Numbered from the stretch's first letter, positions 9,321-18,634 are shown. The stretch: DNA of 64,000 nucleotides from Bin87 sp965220095 (GCA_965220095.1 OZ244805.1:3038001-3102000); one strand, 5' to 3'. Notes: generated by a model from the letters alone, not told the origin. Numbers and translations are program-made.

Positions 9321-10664
9321 CTACCGTTGGCCCCACCAGCGGCGCAGGCGTTCGGCGATTGCGGCCTCCGAGCCCTGGTCGGACGGTTCGTAGTAGCGTC
9401 GGTCTGACAAGTTGTCGGGCAGGTATTGCTGGGCTTCAAAGTGGCCTTCGTAGTCGTGGCTGTACTTGTAGCCGGCTCCGTAACCGATGTCTCGCATCAG
9501 GCCGGTAACGGCGTTGCGAAGATGCAGGGGCACCGGCTCATGGGGCAACTTGCGAACATCTTCAAATGCCCGTTCCAGGGCCAGGTAGGCGGCGTTGCTC
9601 TTGGGGGAGGTGGCAAGATACACCGTGGCTTCAGCGAGGGGGATGCGACCCTCCGGCAGTCCGATGAAATGCACCGCCTGCTGGGCGGCCACGGCCACGG
9701 GCAACGCTCCGGGGTTGGCGAGGCCGATGTCCTCGGCGGCCAGAATCACCAGCCGGCGTGCGATGAACAGCGGGTCTTCGCCGGCCTCCAGCATCCGGGC
9801 CAGCCAGTACAACGCGCCGTCGGGCGACGAACCACGCACCGACTTGATGAAGGCCGAGATGGTGTCGTAGTGGCTGTCGCCCGCCTTGTCGTATTGTGGC
9901 GTGCGGCGTTGCAAGGCATCGGAGATGGTTTCCATGCTGATGACGCGCCGGCCGTTGGCGTCGGGTTCGGTGGCGAGGGTGGCCATCTCCAGCGCGTTCA
10001 GGCCGACACGGGCGTCGCCGTTGGCGATGTTGACTAGATGAGCCAACGCATCCTCACCGAGCGATGGCAACAACGAGCCAACGCCGCGCCGGTCGTCAGA
10101 CAGCGCCCGTCGGACAATGTCGGCAACCTGCTCTGCTTCCAGAGCGTGGAGGGTGAACACCCGGCACCGGGAGAGCAGAGGCGCGTTGACCTCGAAGGAC
10201 GGGTTCTCGGTGGTTGCGCCGATGAAGGTGATGGTGCCGTCTTCGACGTGGGGGAGAATGACGTCCTGCTGGGCCTTGTTGAAACGGTGGATTTCGTCGA
10301 CGAACAGGATGGTGGGCTGCTGGTACAGCGCGCTGCGTTCGCGGGCCTCAGCCACCGACCGGCGCAGGTCGGCAACGCCGGAAGACACCGCGCTGACGGG
10401 TTCGAAATGGGCGCGCGTAACGGTGGCGATCAATCTGGCCAGGGTCGTTTTGCCGGAGCCGGGCGGCCCCCATAACAGGATGGACGGCACGCGGTCGGCG
10501 GAAATGGCGCGCCGCAGCACCCGGTCTTCGCCGAGGATGTGCTGTTGCCCGACAAACTCATCGAAGGAGGCGGGGCGCATCCGCTCCGCCAACGGTGCGG
10601 TGTCCAAGGCGTGGGCCAGCCGGTCGTGCTCGAACAGCGAGCCGGGGCTGTGTTGGGCTGTCAT
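9321..10664 (-). CDS. rarA: Replication-associated recombination protein A (RarA/MgsA AAA+ ATPase)
   Basis: AAA+ ATPase of 447 aa related to clamp-loader and RuvB ATPases, acting at stalled replication forks. The N-terminus (LAERMRPASFDEFVGQ) is typical. Walker A is GPPGSGKTT (about 65-73), Walker B is LFVDEIHRF (about 118-126), and sensor 1 is FIGATTENPSF. The C-terminal MgsA tetramerisation domain has DYEGHFEAQQYLP. Length matches RarA (about 440 aa). It sits 19 bp downstream of the TPR gene end, on the same strand. Confidence 0.96.
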   Translation of the reverse strand: MTAQHSPGSLFEHDRLAHALDTAPLAERMRPASFDEFVGQQHILGEDRVLRRAISADRVPSILLWGPPGSGKTTLARLIATVTRAHFEPVSAVSSGVADLRRSVAEARERSALYQQPTILFVDEIHRFNKAQQDVILPHVEDGTITFIGATTENPSFEVNAPLLSRCRVFTLHALEAEQVADIVRRALSDDRRGVGSLLPSLGEDALAHLVNIANGDARVGLNALEMATLATEPDANGRRVISMETISDALQRRTPQYDKAGDSHYDTISAFIKSVRGSSPDGALYWLARMLEAGEDPLFIARRLVILAAEDIGLANPGALPVAVAAQQAVHFIGLPEGRIPLAEATVYLATSPKSNAAYLALERAFEDVRKLPHEPVPLHLRNAVTGLMRDIGYGAGYKYSHDYEGHFEAQQYLPDNLSDRRYYEPSDQGSEAAIAERLRRWWGQR

Positions 10665-10683
10665 TGTTAGAACCGGTTGATAC

Positions 10684-11886
10684 TTAACTATTTGTGTAGC
10701 CCAAGTGTGGGCTCTCGCTATATCCTCTGAAGCCTAATACCCGGGCTTGGCTGAAATCCCGGTCTGCCCGCTCAAAATCACCTTTCCAGCGATAGGCGCG
10801 TCCTCTACTGATATAGAAATCCATACTGTTGAGGTCAAGGCCTATAGCTTGGTTGTAATCCTGAATAGCCCGGTCAAATTCGCACCGCCGCGCATACGCG
10901 TCTCCCCGGCCTGAATAGAAGTTTGCATTGCCGGGATTGAGGTCTACGGCGCGGTTATAATCCTCTATAGCTTGGGTAATCTCGATTTTCCAGCGGAAAG
11001 CAAGCCCCCTAGCACCATAAAAATCCGCATTGCCGGGATCGATGTCCATAGCTCGATTATAGTCCAGAATAGCTCGGCTGAATTCACCTTTACCAAAGTA
11101 AGCTAGACCTCTACTGTTATAAAAGTTGGCATCGCTAGGATCAAGAATGATGGCGCTTTCAAAGTCGTCTTTGGCTTTATTCCAATCTTGCGCAGCAAGA
11201 TGATTCTGTCCGTTGTCAAAATGGGCCGCAGCAACCACCCTCCGGACGCGGCTCGCCTCATCCTTCAATCCCGATTGTTCATAAGCATCTATTGCTTCTT
11301 CGAGGAGACCCTGCGCCTCGCTGACTTTCGCCCTGAGTTCCCAATCCGGTGGTTCGACTTGTAATAGGAACCGTTCGACATTCTCCGTTTTGCCGGCTTG
11401 AATTAATGCTTCGGCAGCAGCGTAACGCACTGATTTTGCCTGGTCGGTGACTTCTCCCGAGTAGCCGCCCTGGCGCAGCCACTCCTCAATATCATCCGTT
11501 TTGTCAGCTGCTATCAGTGACTCAGCAGCTATGACTCGTATTACCCTGGCTCGGTCGGCGAAATTACCGGCATAACGGACCAGCCGGAGCCAACCCTCTA
11601 CGTCACCGGCAAAATGCTCGGCATAAACTGATTCGGCGGCATAACGGTTAATCCCTGCAACCAAGGTCTGGGATACCGACGGTAACGCATTGCGGAACCA
11701 CGCTTCAGAATTTCCCAACGCTAGCCCTGCGTTCAATAACCCGAAAGGAGGCGATTCCCGTTGGCCCGACCAGGCCGCCAACTCTTGAAATGCGTCCGCA
11801 TCACGCCCCGTCTCCAATGCGTGGGCGGCCTGATTGCCTATGTCGATTACATCGTCTCGCCTGACGCCCGGCGGCATACCGTCCAC
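10684..11886 (-). CDS. TPR-repeat protein, probably the C-terminal half of the upstream helicase gene
   Basis: The 400-aa open frame has an N-terminal helical region with loosely repeated units and, from about residue 225, five or six 34-residue TPR units (pattern NFYxxRGxAYxxKGEFxRAIxDYNxAxxLDPGN). TPRs mediate protein contacts. The frame overlaps the 3' end of the helicase frame by 86 bp. Upstream of the nominal ATG it stays open and reads KLFSPKRNTNLLATAARLL in good coding style, while the helicase frame there turns into low-complexity Arg/Gly sequence. A one-base indel near 11940-11950 joining the two would explain both. Start codon therefore uncertain. Local GC is lower than in neighbours. 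Confidence 0.7.
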   Translation of the reverse strand: MDGMPPGVRRDDVIDIGNQAAHALETGRDADAFQELAAWSGQRESPPFGLLNAGLALGNSEAWFRNALPSVSQTLVAGINRYAAESVYAEHFAGDVEGWLRLVRYAGNFADRARVIRVIAAESLIAADKTDDIEEWLRQGGYSGEVTDQAKSVRYAAAEALIQAGKTENVERFLLQVEPPDWELRAKVSEAQGLLEEAIDAYEQSGLKDEASRVRRVVAAAHFDNGQNHLAAQDWNKAKDDFESAIILDPSDANFYNSRGLAYFGKGEFSRAILDYNRAMDIDPGNADFYGARGLAFRWKIEITQAIEDYNRAVDLNPGNANFYSGRGDAYARRCEFDRAIQDYNQAIGLDLNSMDFYISRGRAYRWKGDFERADRDFSQARVLGFRGYSESPHLGYTNS

Positions 11887-13945
11887 CAGCAGGCGAGCGG
11901 CAGTGGCCAGCAGATTGGTATTTCGCTTCGGACTGAACAGTTTGGTCAGCAGCCTCGTTATCCAAATCTGTGCCGCTTAATAACCGCACCGCCTGTATAG
12001 AGCGCTCCCACGCCCGCCCCGGCGCGGTATCAATAAGTCGTTTGGCCTGATTGATGCGTGCCATAACCCTCTCATCCGTAGTAGCATCGGCATCTGTAAA
12101 ATGTTCAACTAAATAGTCAGAACTACAAATGTTAGTTTCGTCTCCCAGCAGATTCTGACTTAGTGACCGCGCTGCGTCATCGGCGGCCACATCTACGAAA
12201 ACCAGAGTTTCGATGGCCCGGCTCAATGCCACACGAAATTGGTCGATAGCGGTGCGACGGTAGTGTGCCTCCAGTTCCGGAGCGCGAGTATGCTCGCTAA
12301 TCTCGGCGTTCAGCCTTTGTAGTAGGGGGCCGGGGTTGAGTACGCACACCGACTGATATTCCAGCCCTTTAATGTCGGCAGGTGTTAGCGCGATATCCCG
12401 CAGATGCTCCGGAATCCATTCGGGAACATCACCACTCGGCACTACTACGGCCGCGTTCTCCAAATCATTTAGCTGCTCCAAAAGGTCAACTGCATCGGCA
12501 ATATTCGGCACATCAACATAAAAGAGCCTGGCGTCGCGCAATTCACCTCCGGTTTGATTCTGCTGGTTGGAGGGACGGAATCGCTTATTGATGTCGGTGT
12601 ACAGTTGGCCGGTCTTCTCATCAACCTGAGCAATTTGCCGTGGTGATCGTAGTGTAGTGTCCAATGAAAATGCCTGGGGCTGGACCAGTTGGGCAGCCAG
12701 CAGTTCGTTAAGCCGCCGCCATTCAAAACCGGAAGGGCGCACCGTCTGCCCCTCATCTCCGGCTATCAACAGCCACGGCGCATAACCTCCTCGGCGGGCG
12801 ATTGCCAGGCAGAGTTCTACTATCACCGCGATTTCGGTTAGCGTCAGGTCTTGAATTTCATCAACGGCAATGCGGTCAAATCCGTCTAACCAGTCTGGCA
12901 TTTCGTCGCGCCGCAGTCGTATGATGGCCTCGGCAGCAGCGGCCAGTTCCGGGAACACGCCATCCAGTGCAGCGTGTCGCTCCAGCCTGGCGACAATCGT
13001 CAGGAACGCATCCGCTGCCGGTTCACCTACCCCATCGCTGCCGCCCCGCAATCGGTGATAGGCAGTGTCATTCAGTCTCCAAAACTTTTCGTTATAGTGA
13101 GTACAGCCTCGTTCATCCGGAACGGCGCGGCCCAGCAGAATGGCGCGCAACTCTGCATAAAGCGCATCTTCCCGGCCAGCCCACGGCCCCAAATCATTCC
13201 GGCTAAGGCGCGTTGCGTCGAAGGCGCTGGCAAAGGCGATACGGCTCTGGGAATAGGTGCGGCGAGCAATGTCATATCGGCAAATTGCGCCCAAGAAAGT
13301 GACGAAGTCATAGGCCTCTACCTCGACGTCAGCCGGCGCAAACCCCTTGAAACGCTCCGAAGCCAGGCCAGCAAGCTCCCGTGACCAGGAAATATAGAGT
13401 ACACGCTGGTCGTTCCGCGTTTCCACTGCCCGCCAGAGCGCCGTCGTCTTGCCGGAGCCAGGATGTCCGTACACCACACGAACGGGATTGTCGTCATCAA
13501 TAAACCGTAGCTGGTTTTCCGTCCATGGCGAGCTGGCAAAGGACTCGTCCGGGCCATCTATGTCGTTCTGAACCAGTAGGTAATAGTCGTTGCCGGCATC
13601 TCCAGCGGTGAGGGGTTCGTGGTCGTCGTGATGCCGGACAGCGCGCGCCAGAATGTTGCCTTCCTGCGGCATCCACCAAAGGTAATACTGCATACCGCCG
13701 TTGCCGCCGAGGGGCGAGCGGCGCCAGCTCCGGTTTTCGCCGGTGCAACCCTTGACCACGCCCGTGCGCCCATGCGCTGCCAGTTGCTGCAACACCAGGC
13801 CCAAACGCTGGCGCAGGTGGGGCATATCCTGTAGTGCGTCCGGCACGGATACGTGCAACCGCACGGGATAGTTCAGATTGCCGAACCGAAGGCTATTACG
13901 GTCGGCGGGTGAATCCTGGCGAAACGAAAACTGTGCTGTGGTCAT
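11801..13945 (-). CDS. Superfamily 1 (UvrD/Rep-type) DNA helicase, 3' end likely frameshifted
   Basis: A 714-aa SF1 helicase with about 150 N-terminal residues of unknown fold. Walker A is VVYGHPGSGKTTAL near residue 160 and motif II is IAVDEIQDLT near 358. Then come motif III-like GDEGQTVRPSGFEW, motif IV-like LDTTLRSPRQIA, motif V-like LTPADIKGLEYQSV and motif VI FRVALSRAIETLVFVD. The last 40 or so residues are Arg/Gly/Ser-rich and look like out-of-frame translation of the TPR region. The intact product was probably a helicase-TPR fusion of roughly 1,100 aa. The role is unproven; repair, recombination or phage defence are all open. Start ATG 13945. Confidence 0.85.
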   Translation of the reverse strand: MTTAQFSFRQDSPADRNSLRFGNLNYPVRLHVSVPDALQDMPHLRQRLGLVLQQLAAHGRTGVVKGCTGENRSWRRSPLGGNGGMQYYLWWMPQEGNILARAVRHHDDHEPLTAGDAGNDYYLLVQNDIDGPDESFASSPWTENQLRFIDDDNPVRVVYGHPGSGKTTALWRAVETRNDQRVLYISWSRELAGLASERFKGFAPADVEVEAYDFVTFLGAICRYDIARRTYSQSRIAFASAFDATRLSRNDLGPWAGREDALYAELRAILLGRAVPDERGCTHYNEKFWRLNDTAYHRLRGGSDGVGEPAADAFLTIVARLERHAALDGVFPELAAAAEAIIRLRRDEMPDWLDGFDRIAVDEIQDLTLTEIAVIVELCLAIARRGGYAPWLLIAGDEGQTVRPSGFEWRRLNELLAAQLVQPQAFSLDTTLRSPRQIAQVDEKTGQLYTDINKRFRPSNQQNQTGGELRDARLFYVDVPNIADAVDLLEQLNDLENAAVVVPSGDVPEWIPEHLRDIALTPADIKGLEYQSVCVLNPGPLLQRLNAEISEHTRAPELEAHYRRTAIDQFRVALSRAIETLVFVDVAADDAARSLSQNLLGDETNICSSDYLVEHFTDADATTDERVMARINQAKRLIDTAPGRAWERSIQAVRLLSGTDLDNEAADQTVQSEAKYQSAGHCRSPAGGRYAAGRQARRCNRHRQSGRPRIGDGA

Positions 13946-13966
13946 ACGAGCAGGCGAGCCTACGCC

Positions 13967-14986
13967 TTAATCATCAAGGAAATGGGGCATCACCTCTTCG
14001 GCGAACAGTTGCATCGACCGACCCACTTCCTCGTTGGTCAGGATGCCGCCGATGTTGAACCAGCACATGAACTCCTGGGCGTTGTAGCGCTCGTGGAACC
14101 ATTCCAGCCGTTCGATTACCTGCTGCGGCGTACCGATGGCGCCCAATTCGCCGTAGATGTCATCGTAAGTCAGCTGGCTGGCGCGGGACGAACCCCGGGA
14201 GTTATTCTGCATACTGCGCAGGGTGCCCAGGTAGTTGTTAATGGTCGGCGCAAAGTTGGCTTTGGCTGATTCCGGCGTTTCGCCGACGTGAACCGGCACG
14301 TTGACCACTACCTTGACGGCGGACGGGTCGTGGCCGTGTTCGGCGAGGGTTTCCCGGTAGACGGCCAGGCCGTTGCCGACGCCCTCTACCGTCACAATCA
14401 TTGGGGTTACCAGGATGTTGTGGCCGAGGCTACCCACCAGCGGGAAGGTGTCGGCGCCGTTGGAGGCGATGTAAACCGGCGGGTACGGCTGCTGGATGGG
14501 CCGGGGTTCAAGACGCACACCTTCCACCTGATAGAACTGGCCGTGGTAATCCAGCTGCTCGTCGGTCCAGGCTCGGAGCGCCATTTCCAGTCCTTCCACG
14601 AACCGGTCGTTGCGCTCCTCGATGGGGATGCCGTAGCCGCGGTAGTGGTTGGGATTGGAACCGCGCCCGATACCGAAAACGGCTCGCCCGCCGGATAACA
14701 CATCCAATGTCGCTACCTCTTCGGCGATGCGCAGCGGATGGTGCAGGGGCAGCAGGTTTACCGCGGTGCCCAGCATGATTCTGCTGGTGGTTTGCGACAG
14801 GGCCGATGCGATCATAAGCGGAGCCGGCATTACGGAGAAGCGCCGGGCAAAGTGCAGTTCGGCCAGCCAGGCCATATCGTAGCCAAGTACGTCGGCGAGT
14901 TGCACCTGCGACAAAACGTCGGCGAACCGGGCAGCCGGGGTCTGGTCTTCCGCGCAGGGCATTTGATAAAAAACTCCGAACTGCAT
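13967..14986 (-). CDS. LLM-class flavin-dependent oxidoreductase
   Basis: Luciferase-like TIM-barrel monooxygenase (339 aa). N-terminus MQFGVFYQMP starts the first strand; AWLAELHFARRFSVMP, the LGTAVNLLPLHHPLRIAEE strand and GRAVFGIGRGSNPNHYRGYG are characteristic of the family, which uses reduced FMN or F420 from a partner reductase to oxygenate organic substrates. No reductase is adjacent. The stop is 21 bp before the helicase start. A second, divergent paralogue lies at 41362-42501. Substrate cannot be inferred. Start ATG 14986. Confidence 0.92.
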   Translation of the reverse strand: MQFGVFYQMPCAEDQTPAARFADVLSQVQLADVLGYDMAWLAELHFARRFSVMPAPLMIASALSQTTSRIMLGTAVNLLPLHHPLRIAEEVATLDVLSGGRAVFGIGRGSNPNHYRGYGIPIEERNDRFVEGLEMALRAWTDEQLDYHGQFYQVEGVRLEPRPIQQPYPPVYIASNGADTFPLVGSLGHNILVTPMIVTVEGVGNGLAVYRETLAEHGHDPSAVKVVVNVPVHVGETPESAKANFAPTINNYLGTLRSMQNNSRGSSRASQLTYDDIYGELGAIGTPQQVIERLEWFHERYNAQEFMCWFNIGGILTNEEVGRSMQLFAEEVMPHFLDD

Positions 14987-15086
14987 GGCTATCTACTCCC
15001 TGGCATGATCCAGCGGTTGGTGAGGCTGGCTTCGACGATGATTGGCCGGCGCGGATTTAAGGCAGGCTTGAAGATTTGAGGCAGGC

Positions 15087-16655
15087 TCACAGCGGGATGT
15101 TGCCGTGTTTTTTGGCGGGCAGGGTGTCGCGTTTGTTCAGCAACATTTCCAGGGCGCGGATGATAACTGGGCGAGTTTCCGCCGGGTCAATCACGTCGTC
15201 CAGATAGCCGCGGTTGGCCGCCACGTAGGGGTTGGTGAACCTGGACTGGTAGTCGGCGATCAATTCGGCGCGGCGGTCGTCGGGGTTGTCGGCGCCGGAG
15301 ATTTCTTCGCGGTAGATGATGTTGACCGCTCCATCAGGGCCCATCACGGCGATTTCGGCGGCGGGCCAGGCCAGGTTGATGTCCGAGCGCAGGTGTTTGC
15401 TGCTCATCACGATGTAGGCTCCGCCGTAGGCTTTGCGAGTAATGACTGCCACCTTGGGCACCGTGGCTTCGGCGTAGGCGTAGATGAGCTTGGCGCCGTG
15501 GCGGATGATGCCGCCGTATTCCTGGTCGGTGCCGGGCATGAACCCTGGTACGTCCACCAGCGTTACCAGCGGCACGTTGAAACAGTCGCAGAACCGCACG
15601 AAGCGGGATGCCTTGGCCGACGCGTTGATGTCCAGCACGCCAGCCAGGAAGGCCGGCTGGTTGCCCACCAAACCCACGGTGCGGCCAGCCATCCGGCCAA
15701 AACCCACCACAACGTTGGCGGCGTAGGCCAGTTGTACTTCCATAAATTCTTCGTCGTCGACCAGACGGTAGATGATTTCCCGCACATCGTATGGGCGGTT
15801 GGGTTCCGGAGGAACAACGGTACGCAGGCCATCATCGGTGCGCGATGCAGAGTCGGCGGTGCGGTACACCGGCGGATCATCCAGGTTGTTGAGGGGCAGG
15901 AAGCTCACCAGCCGGCGTACTTCCGCGAGGCAGGCCTCTTCGGAGTCGTGCACGAAATGGGCCACGCCGCTGCGGGAACCGTGGGCATCGGCGCCGCCCA
16001 GTTGTTCGTGAGTAACGTCTTCGCCGGTTACCGCACGAACCACGTCGGGGCCGGTGATGTACATTTGGCCCGTGCCGCGCACCATGAAGACAAAATCGGT
16101 GATGGCGGGCGAGTATACCGCACCGCCGGCGGCGGGTCCCATAATTACCGAGATCTGCGGAACCACTCCAGAATACATCGTGTTGCGCAGGAAAATGTCG
16201 CCGTAGGCCGCCAGGCTGAGGGCCCCTTCCTGGATGCGCGCTCCGCCGGAGTCGCAAATGCCGATCATGGGGCAGCCGGTTTTGGCCGCCAGATCCATGA
16301 CCTTGCAGATTTTTTGGCCCACCACCTCGGACAGTGAGCCGCCAAACACAGTAAAGTCCTGCGCGTAAGCGAATACCTGGCGTCCGTCGATGTTGCCGTA
16401 ACCGGTAACCACGGCGTCTCCGAGCACGGTGCGGTCTGCCAGGCCGAAGTCGGTAGTGCGGTGCGTTACGAAACGGTCAATTTCCTGGAACGATCCTTCG
16501 TCCATCAGCAGGGCCAGGCGCTCGCGGGCGGTTAGCTTGCCGCGCTGGTGCTGCTGGTCGATGCGACGTTGCCCGCCGCCGAGTCTGGCCTGCTCGCCGA
16601 GCCGGAGCAGGTCGCCGAGGTTTTGATCGGTAATTTGGTCGTTGCTGGTGGACAA
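15087..16655 (-). CDS. Acyl-CoA carboxylase carboxyltransferase (beta) subunit
   Basis: Biotin-dependent carboxyltransferase of 522 aa (propionyl-CoA/methylmalonyl-CoA type). It transfers CO2 from carboxybiotin to an acyl-CoA. Visible motifs are RGKLTARERL near the N-terminus, CDSGGARIQEG, GPAAGGAVYSPA (first oxyanion hole) and, in the second half, VDVPGFMPGTDQE and TRKAYGGAYIVM. Start chosen is TTG 16655 (STSNDQ), because GGAGG lies 6 bp upstream; the ATG at 16682 lies upstream of that Shine-Dalgarno. The biotin carboxylase, BCCP and epimerase/mutase partners are not in the window, so the acyl substrate and pathway stay open. Confidence 0.93.
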   Translation of the reverse strand: MSTSNDQITDQNLGDLLRLGEQARLGGGQRRIDQQHQRGKLTARERLALLMDEGSFQEIDRFVTHRTTDFGLADRTVLGDAVVTGYGNIDGRQVFAYAQDFTVFGGSLSEVVGQKICKVMDLAAKTGCPMIGICDSGGARIQEGALSLAAYGDIFLRNTMYSGVVPQISVIMGPAAGGAVYSPAITDFVFMVRGTGQMYITGPDVVRAVTGEDVTHEQLGGADAHGSRSGVAHFVHDSEEACLAEVRRLVSFLPLNNLDDPPVYRTADSASRTDDGLRTVVPPEPNRPYDVREIIYRLVDDEEFMEVQLAYAANVVVGFGRMAGRTVGLVGNQPAFLAGVLDINASAKASRFVRFCDCFNVPLVTLVDVPGFMPGTDQEYGGIIRHGAKLIYAYAEATVPKVAVITRKAYGGAYIVMSSKHLRSDINLAWPAAEIAVMGPDGAVNIIYREEISGADNPDDRRAELIADYQSRFTNPYVAANRGYLDDVIDPAETRPVIIRALEMLLNKRDTLPAKKHGNIPL

Positions 16656-16726
16656 AGCAACCTCCAGGGGCAATGCTATCAAACGCCCAGCCTGCGGGCA
16701 ACTTCTACGAACGGAAGCACATCATA

Positions 16727-16826
16727 GGGCAATCGTATCTTAACTCGTCATTCCCGCGCCGGCGGAACGAGGGAAGGTTGGAATGAAGGTTGCCGGCGCA
16801 CGCAAAGGTCAAGATGCGATTGCCCC
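16727..16826. repeat. Short inverted-repeat element flanked by direct repeats
   Basis: A 100-bp stretch begins GGGCAATCGTATCTT and ends AAGATGCGATTGCCCC, near-perfect inverted ends related to those of the 225-bp elements at 23235 and 29371. It is bracketed by the direct repeat GCACATCATA (16717-16726 and 16830-16839), which looks like a target duplication. The interior has no coding potential. It occupies most of the gap between the carboxyltransferase gene and folP. Confidence 0.6.
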
Positions 16827-16859
16827 GGAGCACATCATACCCGACTGGTTCGGGGTAGA

Positions 16860-16865
16860 TATAAT
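16860..16865 (+). promoter_or_regulatory. Possible -10 box upstream of folP
   Basis: A perfect TATAAT lies 45 bp before the folP start, just downstream of the short inverted-repeat element. No convincing -35 hexamer is correctly spaced, so this is only a candidate. Confidence 0.25.
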
Positions 16866-16909
16866 GATAGCCCGGCCGACCCGCTATCGGGCGCGCCTAA
16901 GAAGGCATC

Positions 16910-17794
16910 GTGCAGGGTACCGATTCACATAACGACAACCATCCTGCCACCCCTCGCCCTACGGTGGTCAAGGGCGTGCCGTGGCATTGGGGCCAGCGCA
17001 CCTACGTGATGGGAATTATCAACCTGACGCCCGATTCGTTCTCCGGCGACGGTCTGCGAGGCGATGTGCCGGCGGCGGTTGCGTTGGCACAACAGATGGA
17101 GGCGGAAGGCGCCGACATCATCGACATGGGTGCCGAGTCCACGCGGCCGGGTGGCGCTCCGGTGTCCGCCGATGAGGAGCTGCGCCGGTTGCTGCCCGGA
17201 CTTGCGGCAGTTTGCAGCGCAGTCGACGTTCCGGTTAGCGTGGACACGTACAAAGCGGTGGTGGCCGAACGAGCCTTGCAAGCCGGGGCGTGCGTCATCA
17301 ACGACGTATGGGGATTGCGGTCTGACGAGCGGATGGCGCGAGTTGCCGTAGACGCCGGGGTGCCGGTGATTTTGATGCACAACCAGCACGAGGCCAGTTA
17401 TGGCGATCTGGTTCCCGATACTATTGCCGGCATAGCGCGCAGCACGTCTATAGCCCGGTCGGCGGGGGTGCGGGAAGATAACATAATCATCGATCCCGGT
17501 ATCGGATTCGGCAAAACTGCCGATCACAATCTGGAACTGTTGCGCCGTTTACCAGAACTGAAAACTGCCGGCTTTCCCATGCTGGTGGGTGTATCCCGCA
17601 AATCGACCATCGGCCGCATATTGAACTTGCCGGAGCAAGAACGGTTGGAGGGGACGGCGGCAGCGGTGTCGATGAGCATTGCCGGCGGCGCCGACATCGT
17701 GCGGGTGCATGACGTGAAGCAGATGGTGCGGGTGGCGCGGATGACCGACGCCATTGTGCGTGGTTGGAGGCCGACGGGATGGCCGAGTCGATAG
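16910..17794 (+). CDS. folP: Dihydropteroate synthase
   Basis: DHPS of 294 aa. It condenses 6-hydroxymethyl-dihydropterin pyrophosphate with p-aminobenzoate in folate synthesis. All family motifs of the TIM barrel are present: MGIINLTPDSFSGDG, DMGAESTRPG, VSVDTYKA, INDVWG, DPGIGFGKT and the KSTIGR-type loop GVSRKST. Start is GTG 16910, with GAAGG 4 bp upstream; an N-terminal tail of about 25 residues precedes the first strand. It overlaps folK by 16 bp, so the two form an operon. Confidence 0.96.
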   Translation: MQGTDSHNDNHPATPRPTVVKGVPWHWGQRTYVMGIINLTPDSFSGDGLRGDVPAAVALAQQMEAEGADIIDMGAESTRPGGAPVSADEELRRLLPGLAAVCSAVDVPVSVDTYKAVVAERALQAGACVINDVWGLRSDERMARVAVDAGVPVILMHNQHEASYGDLVPDTIAGIARSTSIARSAGVREDNIIIDPGIGFGKTADHNLELLRRLPELKTAGFPMLVGVSRKSTIGRILNLPEQERLEGTAAAVSMSIAGGADIVRVHDVKQMVRVARMTDAIVRGWRPTGWPSR

Positions 17795-18300
17795 TTGCGT
17801 ACCTGGGATTGGGCAGCAACCTGGGCGACCGAAGGGCCGCGTTGGCCGAAGCGCTGCGGCTCCTGGACGCCGAAGTTGCCGTGGAGCTGGCAGTCTGCTC
17901 GTCGGTTTACGAAACGGAGCCGTGGGGCGTTGCCGAGCAACCCGCATTCCTCAATCTGGCGGCCGGCGTCCGCACCACGCTGGAGCCGCCGCAACTGTTG
18001 GCGGTTTGCCAGCGGGTTGAATCGCAGGTTGGTCGCACTGAAACCTACCGGTGGGGCCCGCGCGTGATCGACGTGGATATTCTGCTGTACGGGGAGGAGA
18101 TTGTGAGCTTGGAATCGCCCGATTTGCAAATCCCGCACGCGCGAATGAGCGAACGCGCTTTCGTGCTGGTGCCGCTGGCTCAGATTGCCGATAGCGCCGT
18201 CGTGCCGCCGGCGGGAACAACGGTGGGTCAATTGTTGGCGCGGGTAGACGGCGCAGATGGCGTGAAACGATGGGGTGCGTTGCCCATTGCTGAGGGGTAG
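17779..18300 (+). CDS. folK: 2-amino-4-hydroxy-6-hydroxymethyldihydropteridine diphosphokinase
   Basis: HPPK of 173 aa, which pyrophosphorylates the pterin substrate used by FolP. N-terminal YLGLGSNLGDR and SSVYETEPWG bind pterin. The signature RWGPRVIDVDILLYG carries the two metal-binding aspartates, and LQIPHARMSERAFVLVPL closes the site. The start ATG 17779 lies within the folP 3' end and has GGAGG (17766-17770) 8 bp upstream. folB, normally close by in the pathway, is not in the window. Confidence 0.96.
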   Translation: MAESIVAYLGLGSNLGDRRAALAEALRLLDAEVAVELAVCSSVYETEPWGVAEQPAFLNLAAGVRTTLEPPQLLAVCQRVESQVGRTETYRWGPRVIDVDILLYGEEIVSLESPDLQIPHARMSERAFVLVPLAQIADSAVVPPAGTTVGQLLARVDGADGVKRWGALPIAEG

Positions 18301-18312
18301 CCGCCGGGATGT

Positions 18313-18456
18313 GGGGTCTTTCGATTATCAGCGCCCCGGTTCATAAAACGCCGGACGGATCCCAGAAAACCCCGCCGTGCAGAAACTCGGTTAGTGGCGG
18401 ACCGACTGGAGTCCGGTTCAAGGCCGCAATGACGAAGGGGAACAATCGAAAGGCCC
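18313..18456. repeat. Short dispersed element with GGTCTTTCG ends, copy 1
   Basis: Starts GGGGTCTTTCGATT and ends AATCGAAAGGCCC, giving inverted ends. The interior holds an inverted GGAGTCCGGTTCAAGG-like segment. Related copies sit at 23605-23752 and 51296-51436. Non-coding, about 144 bp. Confidence 0.5.
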
Positions 18457-18473
18457 GATCCGAGACGTGGGTC

Positions 18474-18621
18474 CTCACGCGTACCCGCATCAATCTGTCA
18501 TTGCGAGGCGCACAGCGACGTGGCAATCTCGATGAGGCTGAACACCCGTCGACGAACCGCCGTTGCTACGGCGACGGGATTGCCGCGCTACGCTCGCAAT
18601 GACAAAGTGGGTACGCATGAG
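18474..18621. repeat. Inverted-repeat element (TCATTGCGAG family), copy 1
   Basis: About 148 bp with nested inverted ends: an outer CTCACGCGTACCC against GGGTACGCATGAG, and an inner TGTCATTGCGAG against CTCGCAATGACA. The second copy is at 24404-24559. Together with the preceding repeat it fills most of the 468-bp gap between folK and groEL. No gene is visible. Confidence 0.6.
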
Positions 18622-18634
18622 GCCGTGGGTCAGG

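Noticed and set aside
15105..16337. 410-aa open frame on the plus strand
   Set aside because: Antisense of the carboxyltransferase gene, which is clearly the real coding strand.
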